Source of the DNA: Chondrosia reniformis | Lineage: Eukaryota > Porifera > Demospongiae > Chondrillida > Chondrillidae | Direction: 5' to 3' | NCBI GenBank assembly: GCA_947172415.1 | Contig: OX359201.1 | Coordinates: forward strand, 4,526,001-4,590,000 | Length of the DNA stretch: 64,000 nucleotides | Shown here: piece after piece, positions 34,418-57,202 of the stretch | Layout of the letters: every line of letters begins with the position of its first letter | How positions within the stretch are numbered: position 1 is the stretch's first letter | Made by a program: the position numbers and the translations under genes | Notes under the pieces: generated by a model | The model's input: the letters and a program-made list of their open reading frames with translations, nothing else | The model's database searches: none | What the model was told of the DNA's origin: nothing

Positions 34418-35004
34418 ACTATAGGACCATTTTATTTGCTATACTAGTTTATATACATTTTAGACTTACAATTGCATGTATGCATGTATGCATGTTTCAA
34501 TAAGTACACTATACGTACACTATACGTACATGTATATGTATATGTAGAAATGTAGTATTGTTTACTCTAAAAATTATTGCATACTATTAATTCACCAGGT
34601 CCTACAGTTTTGTATTATAATGTTAACATGTATCAGTTCTATAATTATATGTAAACAAATTGTACAAAAATAAAATTAAATTAAGGAAATGTCGAGAGTA
34701 AATGGGATACATAAGAGAATGGTAAACAAATAATTGAACCAACTTAAATGCTCCAAGAAGAAAATCAATCATTTGTATGATATACGTATATACGTAGGAA
34801 GACTGTAAAGTGTTAACATGTATTATATATATAAAAGTAGAGGTTTACAGATAGATAATTGACTGTAGTTAATCAGAAACATTACTACAGCTGTAAAGTT
34901 TCACCAAATCCTTTTGCTATATATTGCATGGAATACAAGATGCATATGGAAAATAATTTGTATAAGTACGTATATATAGCTTATTGATCAGAAAAATAGT
35001 TGAT

Positions 35005-35425
35005 TCAAACCACTGCAGCTGGACATCCCTCTTCTTCAAGAAATTTCATAATATTTGTGGCAGTGGAGTCCAAATTACATACTTTCAGAGCATCAAGAAG
35101 ATTCTTCCAAGTTACATCCTGCCCTTTGTCCATCCAGCACTCCAGCATATAGATGCACTTTGAGTCAGCATGTTTCTCACTTTCTCTAATTGTCTTAATC
35201 TGTTCTCCAACTCCAAGCTTTTGTCCAATAAGCTCATATTTGTTAGCCATTTGTGGCACATAGTTAGCCAATCCTTGTGATGTGATGGGTGGAGTTACTA
35301 CATTCAAGGGCAATAAACAATTGCAAAAGATTAATTAAACCTGTTATTTACGTATGTCTAAAGGATATATATATAAATTCTTACATACTTTGAGGCTGAT
35401 CATTTGGCAATATACTTTTGCTCAT
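35005..35425 (-). CDS. Small death-domain protein, intact
   Basis: Two exons: 35389-35425 (MSKSILPNDQPQ) and 35005-35297, with GT-AG splice sites and matching phase, giving 109 residues. The body is a single death domain, ~residues 24-100: YELIGQKLGVGEQIKTI, CIYMLECWMDKGQDVTWKNL, LLDALKVCNLD, and a last helix before EEEG. The Trp in VTWKNLL and the LG..I pattern are the usual death-domain marks. With no enzymatic or membrane part it would act as a homotypic adaptor or inhibitor; the partner is unknown. A decayed duplicate lies at 27.9 kb. Confidence 0.8.
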
Positions 35426-35641
35426 GTCACATGTAAGATTTTTGCAGGTTTGATTCCAAAATTCAATCTTCTAGATACAGAATTGATAATCATAACAATC
35501 CGTATAGTGTGCAATGAAGCTTGAACACAAAGTGATAAAAAATAAATCCAATTAAAGGTCCAGTAGTCATGCAGCTGATTACAATTAGAAATTAGACTAT
35601 ATCATATCATTTATCTAGTCCTAGTCCTTTTGCTATATGTA

Positions 35642-36737
35642 CAGTGGAACCTGTATTAGATGGTCACCACTGGGACCTGACCAAGTGGCTGTTATAGAGA
35701 GGTGACCTGCATGCTTATGAAAATATGTATATCAATGTAGTATAATTATGGACATACGTATACTAACTATACTATATACTATCTGCAACAGGTGAGAATG
35801 TATCTTAAGAAGAATGAAAGTGTAGGCTTCTGTGAAGTGACTGTAGAAACAGGATTAACTCCAGTGCTGAGCTAAGCCCAGAAATTCCATGAAAAATCTA
35901 ATATACCATTTTCCTACATGCTATATGCCTATTCTGTAAAAGAGCCTATAGGGGAACTAAACCTGAAGAGAGTTTGGAAGAATTTCTTACTTTTAGGGCA
36001 AGTAAGGGTCTTCTTGGCTACTGAGGATTTGGTATACAATTTAGACAGCTTAGATATCCTATCATTAATTTTCTTTTTAAGTACAGCATTTTCCCACTCA
36101 CTAAATACAGAAGTAGATGCATTTTCTCTACGGGCCCAGGCAATCTTATATTTTCTAAGACCTTCCTTACACATTTTTAAAGCAGTTGCCCAATTAAAGT
36201 TATTAGTTTCTCTAAATTTTGGGTTACTAACAATACGTAGGTCACCTGTTAAAACATGGCCTAGGGGCTTGTAAATGAAGGGGGACTTGTGACACTCACA
36301 TGGTTCTGGTTTTCTAAAAACATCTGACTTAGAGGCTTGTGAAAAGTTAAAGATTCAAGGTCCTATCGGTTGGGTATACTTATATACTACACATGGGGGC
36401 TCTTTGTTTTGTATAAAGGGTGTAATGTATATATCAATTTAATATCAATTTAATATCAATTTAATAGACGCACGATCTATACATATACAGTATGTAAAGA
36501 GGCTGAAGAACCTCTTGTTGTAGTTAATAATTGTATTAACTGCTATTAAAAGTATAAATTTGTTCATACAGTGGCTGCTTAACATATATATGTACGTATG
36601 CATTACAGGGTGGGTGTTACTATAGTGTTAATATACGCAGCATAACAGAAATTTATTTGGGACTTTTCCTATTGACCAGCTTATAATCAGTGACTGCTTA
36701 ACTCAGGTGACTGCGGACACAGCTGCAGGTTCCACTG
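35642..36737. mobile_element. TIR element containing a retroelement-like ORF fragment
   Basis: Ends CAGTGGAACCTG and CAGGTTCCACTG; the left flank is TA and the right flank TT, so the target duplication is imperfect. A related CAGTGGCTGCTTAAC end lies inside at 36571. On the minus strand, 35929-36330 encodes CECHKSPF, KPLGHVLTGDLRIVSN, FRETNNFNWATAL and a basic helix (RKYKIAWARREN). From memory this CxCH...GHVxTGDL signature belongs to repeat-encoded proteins of aquatic invertebrates; the element type is uncertain. Confidence 0.6.
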
Positions 36738-36960
36738 TTTAAGAAGGAATTTTTGACCTACATGTATGTATTAAATAGTATATGTGCTAAATGGCCAAAC
36801 AAGTTTAATTTTTCCGTGTAGTATTAGAAAGGTGCTATATAGTGCAGAAATGCCCTTACTGGGAAGACATTGCTGATTTCATATTCAAATGTATAATTAA
36901 AAGGGTAGCAAGCTATATAATTATTAGTTGCCAGTCATAGTTTTACAAGAAATGCTTATA

Positions 36961-39900
36961 CCTTTTTCAGTTGTGAACACTTTGTACGCTCTGCTTGTTT
37001 TTCATCTTCCAACGTTTTGATCATTGATTTATAGGAGCGAAAATTTAATTCCTTTTCCTGCATAAGTAATATTGATATTATATATAGGTACGTAGGTAAA
37101 CCCACAAGTATGTACTGTTCACATATTAAGAAATCATTTTGACTTTTATAGTGACTGCTACATAGAAAATTTAACATATTTTTTCTTCTTTCATGATCAG
37201 AAAAAGAATTACAATCTTTGAGATGGTTCATCTTAAGTCTTTTGAGTGTCTAGAGACACAGTTGGTTTTGTTGAGAGTTGGACATTTCGACCCTCAGGCC
37301 TGGGGATCTGTTTGGCACAGTTAGAGGAAACCCCTATCAATAATAGAATAAGGATTTCTTCTAACTGCGTCGAACTTATCTTTGGGATGGTACATCCTTC
37401 GACTTTTGAGCGTTTAAAAACACAGTTTGGTTTCTTTTTTTGGTCAAACGTTTCGACCCTGGGGATCTTCTTCAGTGACTGATGGTTGAATGGAAGATTG
37501 CCTCTATTTATAGAGGATATTTCCCGCCATTTCCACTTCCTGTCATGTGACCCTCAGCAGGAAGAGAAAAACAGGAAGTATGAATATTAAATCGTCTCCA
37601 GGCTCAAAAGCCGAAGGATGTACCATCCCAAAGACCCTATCAACCATATACATTCCCTGTGCTTGTTTGAGCTGTAAAACACCAAATATATTGTATAAAG
37701 TAGTTAGCCATTTTGAATATTAATTCTTCTCAATTTGTGCATAAATATATCTACAAAGAGCAATAATGGGGATCTCATAATTATGTCACTTAGCCTAGAC
37801 CACTACCTCGCCTCCATATTCATGTATATAATGATGTGATGCAGTTAGCGAGATAGAGTCTTGTCTATTGCTTATAGGTATATCCAGATTTGTTCTAGGC
37901 CAGAGATATTATACAAATTGTCATTCATAACCTTCAGCTATATACTGTATAGTATGAATGTGACATGATAATATTGGTGATGTACATATAGTAATGTGTA
38001 ATAGCACCAGGATTTCTGACCTCATCTAATTTACGAAGCTTCTCGTCTTTAACTTTTATTTGACTCTGCAATGCAGCTTTTTCTGTCTGTAGTCTTTTAC
38101 ATTCACTATCCCGTGAACTACATACATTATGTATACACAACTATAGATACGATTCTTGAGCTTCAGCCACAACTTATTTAAATAATAGAACGTTTTAATT
38201 TGTCTTTCATTATGCATATTATTATATACACATATCATCAATACATAATATATGGCTAACATGAGCACCCTTTACAAGAGGCCCTATTATACAAAAGCTA
38301 CCATTTAACAAGAATATGTGTTAAACAGAATTTGGTGACTGATCATTAGTTAAACAATCAATTTAACCTGTATACTTACTTTACGTCATCTGTTAGTTTA
38401 TCATTCCTTGCTGCCAAATAGGTTGTCTTGTTATGCAACTGTTTTTTTTCTTCAATCAGTTTTCTGTGCATATTATAACATGTTTCATGTTTTAAATAGC
38501 TATAATTTACATGAAAAAGTGGTATGCAAAAGCTATAAATTGCAAAGGTTTCAATTCCAAATATACATGGAGGACTCATAAATGATTAATAAGACAAGGA
38601 ACCTCATGACCAGGATGACTGATGAATTAGGGAGTTCCCAGAAACAGCATGTCATGGCAGGTTAAGTGGAAAAGGAAAAAGACAGCATGAAAATTGTATC
38701 CTCAACCAAAGCTCCATAGGCTAAATGATTCCCAAAATAGCAAATTAATAATACATAATACATGCCACATTGTCTCCAAAACTGTATATTATGGAAACCA
38801 TATCACAGTGTTTTACATTAACCAATCACCCAGATGTGCTATTATTATCCCATCTATATTATATAATTCACTGTAGAAAATTGTTATATGTATATAAAAT
38901 TTCTAAGTCTATTTGAATAACCTTTTTTCTTTGCTAAGTTTATCTCGCTCATTTAGAACTTCTTTCACTTCAGATTCCAATCCTTCATTTTTCCTGCATA
39001 GACTCTCGTTTTCACATGTGAGCTTCCTGTTTTGTTTCTCTAATTCTTCATTTTCCTTTTCCGATTGCCTATAGAAGTGCAGTATCATGCATATGATATA
39101 TAATTATATGCACATAGGAGGGAGTATATATACACAGAGAGAAAATCATATAAGTAGTTAATTAGAACTATTTCACAATATATATATACATATGTATATC
39201 AGATCCATCAAGTCAACAAGGGTTTATTTTCAAGACCACCTTGAGAAGACAAGCATGTACTGCCTGTAGGGGATCCATAGCAATTTATTTTTAACATTCT
39301 ATTTTATTCCAAAATAGTTATTTTTAATATTAATACTCTTGATATGACATTTTCTGCTAGTTTTGTGCATTGTCTTAGGACACCCAAGTAGACCAGCAAT
39401 TAGCTGATGGGTCCTTCCTGCCTAAATATTATCTATCTGTCTACATAATTCAAATCTCAGAATTCATTATCAATTTGAATTAGGTGAAAATTTGAATTGT
39501 CAGTATTTTATCAAAATCAAATATTATGTATTAAACACAATTTCTACTGAAAGAAAATTAGTTATAATAGTCAATTGTAAGTACTGTTGGCATTAGTAGT
39601 TACTGTCTAGTAAAGTACGAAGAGTAAAAGATTGCGATTTGTCAAAATTTACGGGTATATAAGTAAACATTGTGGTAAGAATGCGGGACGTGTATACATG
39701 TCAAAAGATTGCGTATACAGTCAAAGATATGTGGCTTCTACTAGTCTCGCGTAGCTCAGACCGCTATTTCGCCTCCATATTTTCTTGATGATGTCTCACA
39801 CGGTCGGCGAAATTACGCGAAATAGCGGTCTGGGCTACGCGAGAATAAGGTTCAACGTATGGTCAAGCCTTTTCCTTATTGATAAAGATTGGTAGCTGCC

Positions 39901-41018
39901 TCTTTTCATTCTAGAAATTACTAGGCAGATGCACAACATTGAGGGGATGAGCCTGAGCAAGGTCTGTAGATCTTTTTCTGATATTGCACATAAAGCTACA
40001 TCATCAGCATAGTAAGTAGGCTGCACACCTTATTTGTTTCTAAGCTCAAGCCAACTCCTGCCTTCCTAAGATCTAGTACCAAATCATTTATAAAGATATT
40101 AAATAGGGTTGGTGAGAGGGGGCATTCCTGCTTAACACCTTGATCTAAAGTAACCTGTAAATAGTTAGTTAACTTTATCTTACATTTGTGTACATAGCGC
40201 TTGTATGGTCTTCAACAGTTTTCCACGAACACCTAAATTTCTCATCTTCTCCCATAAGTACCGTAAATCCGGAGCAATAATGATATTTTCACTGCGCAAT
40301 AATTATCCACAACGAAAGGGCACGTGCACGATGTACATTGCGCAATCGCAAGACGTGATAGATATGTACATACAAATTCGCCGTTCCCCCACGTGAGTGT
40401 TGGGCTTGCTCAGGCTCGCCCCAATCAAACCACATGCAATTTATTCAAAGATAACCATGTAGTTCCATAGGCCCCCATAAACTTAACAGTAAATGTCCTA
40501 ATTTGTGTCAAAAATTAAGGTTTGCCGCTTGCAATCATTCCAAGTATACTGGGACGCTTCGTATTTATTGACATAACTTCTAAAAAAAGAGACTATCGAA
40601 GTCTAACGTGCTGCGTTACCTTATACATTTTTATTTAATGAAGAGGAACGAAAATGATACGGCTGAGATAGAGCGTCCGATCATATTGACAACTTCCCAT
40701 TATGGTGTGGAAGTTTAATTGAGGACGAATAAGCCCCGCCCCCAATGCAGAGTCGTCAAGGTCTGATTTCATCAGACTAACTTAGAGAGTAACACATATA
40801 TAGTGCATTCAAATACATTACCTTAGCTTTTCCTGTAACTTGGTACATTGCATTCCACACTCTCTCTCTCTTTCAGAGATGGAAGAGACCAACTGAGCTA
40901 CCATTTCAGAAATTATACTAGTCTGGTGATGGATTTCTAGCCCGCTATTCTTGGGTAAGCTGTTGGAAGCATTAAAGCTCTCCACACCAGCTCCAGACAC
41001 CTGCGTGATTGACAAGCT
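36961..41018 (-). CDS. Coiled-coil protein gene, partial (5' and 3' ends not found)
   Basis: Exons on the minus strand with GT-AG borders: ~40822-41018 (SGAGVESFNASNSLPKNSGL ... ISERERECGMQCTKLQEKLR), ~38922-39068 (EKENEELEKQNRKLTCENES), ~38381-38465 (KLIEEKKQLHNKTTYLAARN), ~38020-38118 (SECKRLQTEKAALQSQIKVK), ~36961-37058 (KTLEDEKQAERTKCSQLKK). Every exon is a Glu/Lys/Leu heptad coiled coil. No other domain is seen; it could be a centrosomal, golgin or tethering protein. Several mobile fragments lie in its introns (37.2-37.6, 39.7-40.2 kb). The first exon and the end may be outside the part I could read. Confidence 0.6.
37380..37630. repeat. Inverted-repeat element with hammerhead-like core
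   Basis: Arms of ~31 bp (37380-37411 and 37599-37630; GGGATGGTACATCCTTCG and its inverse) enclose 37446-37477, which reads on the minus strand CTGAAGAAGATC, CCAGGGTC, GAAACG. A partial third copy of the motif lies at 37282-37312. Same plan as 24467-24627, with the core degenerate (CTGAAGA). Confidence 0.5.
39745..39844. mobile_element. 100-bp foldback MITE
   Basis: Almost wholly palindromic: TCTCGCGTAGCTCAGACCGC ... GCGGTCTGGGCTACGCGAGA, with ATTTCGC / GCGAAAT inside. GC-rich against an AT-rich flank. Immediately followed by a LINE fragment. A decayed relative may lie at 37795-37905. Confidence 0.8.
39870..40195 (-). mobile_element. LINE reverse transcriptase fragment
   Basis: Minus strand: LDQGVKQECPLSPTLFNIFI, NDLVLDLRKAG, then, after a frameshift, YADDVALCAISEKDLQTLL. 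These are the RT palm motifs around the catalytic YADD of non-LTR elements. Truncated at both ends, so not mobile. It sits in an intron of the coiled-coil gene, antisense to the + strand. Confidence 0.85.
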
Positions 41019-41329
41019 AAAACTTGAATTATAGTTTCAATTACCGTTTCAGAAAGAGTTACAGGCTCAAGTGAGGTGGCAATATTAAATCAAAGTATAA
41101 TAAACACTTATAATCATGCATTTATACTACATTTTACATTTATAAAATGTGAATCCTCCTCCATTTATCGCAAGCGGTAAAGAGAGACGCTTCACGTTGA
41201 TCTTGACATTTATATATACGTACACTGCTTCGGTCTGTTCAGCCTGGCAAACTCGTGACCTCGTGAGTTCGAGCTCGAGCTCTTATATATATACAGTGCA
41301 AGTTACAATATATATACAGTGCAAGTTAC

Positions 41330-42070
41330 AATATACTAAGGTAATCTAATATAATATAAATAAATAAATAATATAATTAATTCATATGGCTCCAAGAAAG
41401 AACCTAAAAACAAAATGGGCATATCATCATAAAGTTTAGGGTATAAAACTCATTTTAAAAGAAGGGATTTTTGATTTAGGCCTCCGTTTGTTAGAAAACA
41501 GAGGACAAAGTCTGCATATAAAAGGCCATAGGACTATAGAAAACCTATGGGAAATTTATATGCAAACCACGTGTTATATTGATAAAAATTGTCAGTTTGT
41601 CAGATAACTGTGAAATCAACATATATCATGGTACATGTGTATAAGAAACGTCTGGCGAAGTTTTGCTTAATTAAATGAGCAAAATAATCAAGATATAATG
41701 AAGAATTCAAAGTTACGATTGCGCAAGCTGGTGATGTATTGTGATGTTTTTCTAATGCGTCACCAACACCTTCGTATGTCGCTCCGTACACACATTTTGT
41801 GAATCATGTGACGTTGCCAAAACGTCACCGCCTCGTTGCTAAAGAAGATCATCCTTTCGAGAATGGCTATGACAAGTCGACGCTCTCCTACGAGAAGGAG
41901 CTACCGAATAAGCGAGTTGTAGCGAAGGTTAGATAAAACGTATTTGTATACGTTCATGCTAAGTTTAAGCCAAAAGTGTTGTTATATATATTGATGTAAA
42001 GAAATAAAAGAAATTCGTTTAGACGACCGTAGTAAAACTGTGGTACTTTAAGCTCCGTCATCTCTGCTTA
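41330..42070. repeat. Dispersed repeat R2, inverted copy
   Basis: Reverse-complement match to 24690-25410, starting at the TATAGTAACTTGCACTG-like border and ending beyond AAGGAGCTACCGAATAAGC. Confidence 0.75.
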
Positions 42071-43600
42071 TGTTTTCTATTACTTATCCATGTGTGTACG
42101 TGTGCAGGAGTGTAATTGGATACGTAGGGGTGGATTTGGATAAATATGCGTGCGTGCAAGCTCATGAGTTGAGTTGAGATGAGTTGAGATAATGAGTTTC
42201 ACTATAATGAGATTCCACTCTATATACAGTGCAAGTAAATTCATATACATATTCATCCATGGGCTCCTGTGTACCTATTTCCTCATTTAGAGCATTTTAA
42301 AAGTCTTTGAATATGACTGTGTGTTCTGTTTGAGTTCTAGAGGTACATTCTAAGGCAAAGTCTACAATTAGTAATTTGTGTCTCAAGAAAACGTAAATGG
42401 TAGATCTGAAAGTTCATTCATTTGCACATGTATAAGGAAACGAAATAATCGCTACCATCCTTTGCAGATTCCATACACATTAATGCTCTACATAAGAGTA
42501 TATACCACCGTATATGCATGCGTAACTCTGATAAGAACAGCAATGTTTACATACCCAATACGCAAACACATGTCTCGCTTCTTAACCATGCAGAAAGCTG
42601 ATCAAGGTAAGTAAAGCTAGATCGAATCGGCTTACGCAATTGTCAAATCTCGAATAGAACGCTGTCCAGGACATTTAATCGTTAGGAGTCGTCCTGAATC
42701 GTTAGGAGTTTTTTTTGTCAATATACCGCACCTTGCGCAAGCTTCAATTGCATAAATAACGATAGAAAGGCTTCGTTAATTTAAGCTTCTTGAACGCCGC
42801 CATTTGCAAAACCTATTGTATACGAACATCGGAAGTAATATAGCAAAATAAATATAAGAGCGCGTGGGCGGCCCACTGTTAACACTATCATTGTGTTAAT
42901 AGATATCCTCTGTTTTATTACTCCTTCGAGTAAAAGAAGCCTACTGTAACAGTATATTGTTCCATGTTTGTCCTTGGTGATTTTGCTTTGAATCAAGTAA
43001 GTTTATTGATTACACAAGAAATATAGTTACTAGCTAAATAAATATTGCTAAGAATTTTGAAAGAAGTTAACTGTCTAATCAAATAAGTTCACTGAGGAAT
43101 ATAGTTCACACTATCACTATCACTATTATTATTTTGACAGGAGTGCCCCTTCAGCCAGTGGCTGGTCTACCAGGGGTCCTGTAAACAAAGTACAATAACA
43201 GTACATACAACATGTAAATCAGTCAATGAAATCAGTTTGTTATCTGCAGGGGGCAGTGTCACTGAAAATCTGGCCTGGGCTTGAACTTGACACATCCCAT
43301 AATCACTCAATCTTGAATCTTTTGCCTTTAAGCTCTAGACCATCAGCACCTGTAGTTACTAGCTAAAGAACTACATACAATGACAGACTTCTTCTAGGGA
43401 ATCTGTGACTTGACATACTTGTTCAACTGTTCTCTAGTTCATATACTACTATCTTCTTGAGAGAAGAAACGCAAGAACTGAAATTGTTATTAAAAACATC
43501 AAAGTAAGTTTGACACATAATATCTTGAATGTTACTTTGAACATACATGTGTATTGCTAGTCATGTGAACATTGCTTTCAAATTGTTTCTTTAAATGGTT
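42071..43600. other. No gene seen
   Basis: AT-rich with a direct repeat GAATCGTTAGGAGT (42675-42705) and GAGTTGAGATGAGTTGAGAT (42170-42190). A short frame, MAAFKKLKLTKPFYRYLCN, at ~42822 on the minus strand could be a first exon of the coiled-coil gene, but no donor that joins it was convincing. Confidence 0.4.
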
Positions 43601-43605
43601 TGTAA

Positions 43606-43695
43606 GTATCAATATCCAATTCCTAGGACAGGTTGTATACATGCAGCCTGTTTCGCCCAATACCAGGGCTCATCAGCTAGGATGGGATTTCTGGT
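43606..43695 (-). ncRNA. Type I hammerhead ribozyme
   Basis: Minus strand: helix I strand ATCC..TCCTAG, then CTGATGA (43672-43678), helix II GCCC-TGGTATT-GGGC, GAAA, helix III ACAGG / CCTGT with a 14-nt loop, cleavage triplet GTC, then CTAGGA pairing back to TCCTAG and GGAT to ATCC. All conserved core bases are present and three helices close. Predicted self-cleavage follows the C complementary to 43627. Open helix I makes it type I, the form known in animal retroelements and retrozymes. It lies 71 bp outside the 43766 palindrome. Confidence 0.88.
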
Positions 43696-43765
43696 GTGAG
43701 TAATCACATCTTACGTGTGATTCATATTTGGTATGATGATCACACCAGTTTTTTTACAGTGCATC

Positions 43766-45190
43766 ATAGGTACAGCATAGCATTGGCAGTAGATATATAT
43801 GTACACAAAAGGACAGACAGTCAATAGTAAATGTTTGCTATACCATACCCATGAGTTTTGACATGTCTGTCTCATAGCCTATGTTTCTCTTATGTTTCTG
43901 CAGAATAATATTCACAATACATCAGTTTCAGCAGTCAATACATATATATATATATAACTATTCACACCTCTGTTCGAACCACAAATGATACTGCTTATAT
44001 ATTATGCATATTTAAATACAATCAAGTACTACACAGTGCAAGTTACAAATTTATACACGGATGCAAGTGACTCCCAAAATAATCACACTAAGGTAGATAA
44101 TATAATACGGATGCAAATGACTCCCAAAATAATCACAATCAGGTATATAATTAAATGCTACAAGACTTTACCACACTGAAATTCTCAACTTCTGCATACA
44201 GAGTAGTAGTCTCTACAGATCATATAAGGTTAAACACATGGCCTTCCAATTACCTTTTCACACCTTAGTATAGACTCAAGATGATGCATCTGCATGCCAT
44301 TATCAGCAACAATTACAGTCTCATGTAGGGGGTCTCAGCCAATAATCACCACGGATTTGACTTGCCTTCAGTGTGAGGTAGGAGTACTGTTGGTTGCTTG
44401 GATACATTCACCAAAAATAACAGGGTTAGAGACAATTTGGTAACTTGCACACAAGGGACATAAAGGCTGGGGCCTTTAATTTATTTCATGAACAATGTCC
44501 CTTGTGTGCAAGTTACCAAATTGTCTCTCACCCTGTTGTTTTTGGTGAATGTATCCAAGCAACCAACAGTACTCCTACCTCACACTGAAGGCAAGTCAAA
44601 TCCATGGTGATTATTGGCTGAGACCCCCTACATGAGACTGTAATTGTTGCTGATAATGGCATGCAGATGCATCATCTTGAGTCTATACTAAGGTGTGAAA
44701 AGGTAATTGGAAGGCCATGTGTTTAACCTTATATGATCTGTAGAGACTACTACTCTGTATGCAGAAGTTGAGAATTTCAGTGTGGTAAAGTCTTGTAGCA
44801 TTTAATTATATACCTGATTGTGATTATTTTGGGAGTCATTTGCATCCGTATTATATTATCTACCTTAGTGTGATTATTTTGGGAGTCACTTGCATCCGTG
44901 TATAAATTTGTAACTTGCACTGTGTAGTACTTGATTGTATTTAAATATGCATAATATATAAGCAGTATCATTTGTGGTTCGAACAGAGGTGTGAATAGTT
45001 ATATATATATATATGTATTGACTGCTGAAACTGATGTATTGTGAATATTATTCTGCAGAAACATAAGAGAAACATAGGCTATGAGACAGACATGTCAAAA
45101 CTCATGGGTATGGTATAGCAAACATTTACTATTGACTGTCTGTCCTTTTGTGTACATATATATCTACTGCCAATGCTATGCTGTACCTAT
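43766..45190. repeat. ~1.4 kb near-perfect palindrome
   Basis: Arms 43766-44461 and 44494-45190 are reverse complements, with only about two substitutions noticed over ~697 bp; a 32-bp spacer lies between. Each arm contains an R1 copy on the spacer side plus ~250 bp of other sequence outside. An identical 64-codon frame therefore appears on both strands. The outer right end runs into (TA)n. Confidence 0.93.
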
Positions 45191-45761
45191 ATATATATAT
45201 ATATATATAAGTTGACAAAATTAATTATAGGTAGGTACTTACCCTTAGAAAGTCCCTATAGTATATATAATGATAATAATAATAATAATATATAATATAT
45301 ACCCATCCTCCGCATGCCTTATATATAATTAGCACAGAAAGAACGACGACACAACAAATAACAGCCAGTTGATCTGGCATTATAATATTAATAGAATCAC
45401 TCTTTTGTAGATTTATACAGATCAGTAGCTAGCATATGATAGAAGGTATTGCTTGATTCCAAGTGATGTGTGATTGTACTTCTTGTTTTCCTCAAATACA
45501 ATGACATGATTGAGCAGTTCTATAGTTTGAATATCAGTTTAATTACTCATGTTGCAAGAAATAAAGCTATTTTTGACAGATACTGTAATACAATTATTAA
45601 ATTTGTCTAGAATCACATATATTAAATTAACAAGGATTTTACATGGTGAGAAAACGTGATATAATATGGAATAGAGTTGTTCAGATGGGCATGTGTAATT
45701 TATGAAAATAACAGTGATGTTTCAAAAGAGTAATAAGTACATCTGGCCAGTAAGCACCACA

Positions 45762-56435
<10,674 letters not shown>

Positions 56436-56950
56436 TTTTCAAATCTAAAATGAATGAGAAAATGAAGGACATATGTAGCATATGTACGAAAACGTATATA
56501 CTAAATCTAAAATGACTAGGAAACGATTTAGTGTTTACACAAACACTGAAACAGATCATTCACTAGAATTTTGAATGTTATAGTAGCAATACCCACCCAC
56601 TCTGAGAGCATCTGACATTTATACAACCAAACAGGACACTCAGAAGCTAGATTTTCAAAACTTATATATTGCACACTTTCTCCAATTACTAGTGACTAAG
56701 GCTCTAAGGATCACGTATATTATGTTTTCTGCCTAAATCAGCAAAGTATCACAAGTAACTGAATCACTAGGGCAGGCCACTCTGAAAACAGATAAGATGA
56801 GCCACCTGAATAGCCAGCCCACGCTAGACTGTATAAATATGCATATACAAATATGTGAAGCATTGCCATTTATGTAGATACAGAAGTGTTGGCACTCATG
56901 AATACATGTATATATCTACATACGTAAAGGATTCATAAACATAGTTACAT
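56436..56950. other. Upstream region of PKN, no gene seen
   Basis: AT-rich, no frame with family resemblance. Presumably holds the PKN 5' leader or an upstream intron. Confidence 0.4.
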
Positions 56951-56954
56951 GTTT

Positions 56955-57202
56955 GAAGGGCTGGTATACCTATGTAAATATAAGAAGGGCTGGTATACCT
57001 ATGTACATATAAGAAGGGCTGGTATACCTATGTACATATAAGAAGGGCTGGTATACCTATGTACATATAAGAAGGGCTGGTATACCTATGTACATATAAG
57101 AAGGGCTGGTATACCTATGTACATATAAGAAGGGCTGGTATACCTATGTACATATAAGAAGGGCTGGTATACCTATGTACATATAAGAAGGGCTGGTATA
57201 TC
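56955..57202. repeat. 29-bp tandem repeat, ~9 units
   Basis: Unit GAAGGGCTGGTATACCTATG + TACATATAA, nearly identical throughout; the first unit has TAAATATAA. Confidence 0.96.

Noticed and set aside
40257-40425. Possible further element: CCGTAAATCCGG start and TTGCTCAGGCTCGCCCC end
   Set aside because: The right end resembles the THAP-element terminus, but no matching left end could be found, so limits are not supportable.
43985-44179. 64-codon frame repeated identically on the other strand at 44777-44971
   Set aside because: The identity follows from the palindrome; the frame is absent from other R1 copies and has no motif.
44980-45000. GGTTCGAAC resembling a tRNA B box
   Set aside because: No acceptor stem or A box at the right distance, and the sequence is part of the palindrome arm.
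56955-57202. Regular 29-bp direct repeats resembling a CRISPR array
   Set aside because: Units are contiguous with no unique spacers, and the genome is eukaryotic. The same applies to 59023-59396 and 63553-63974.
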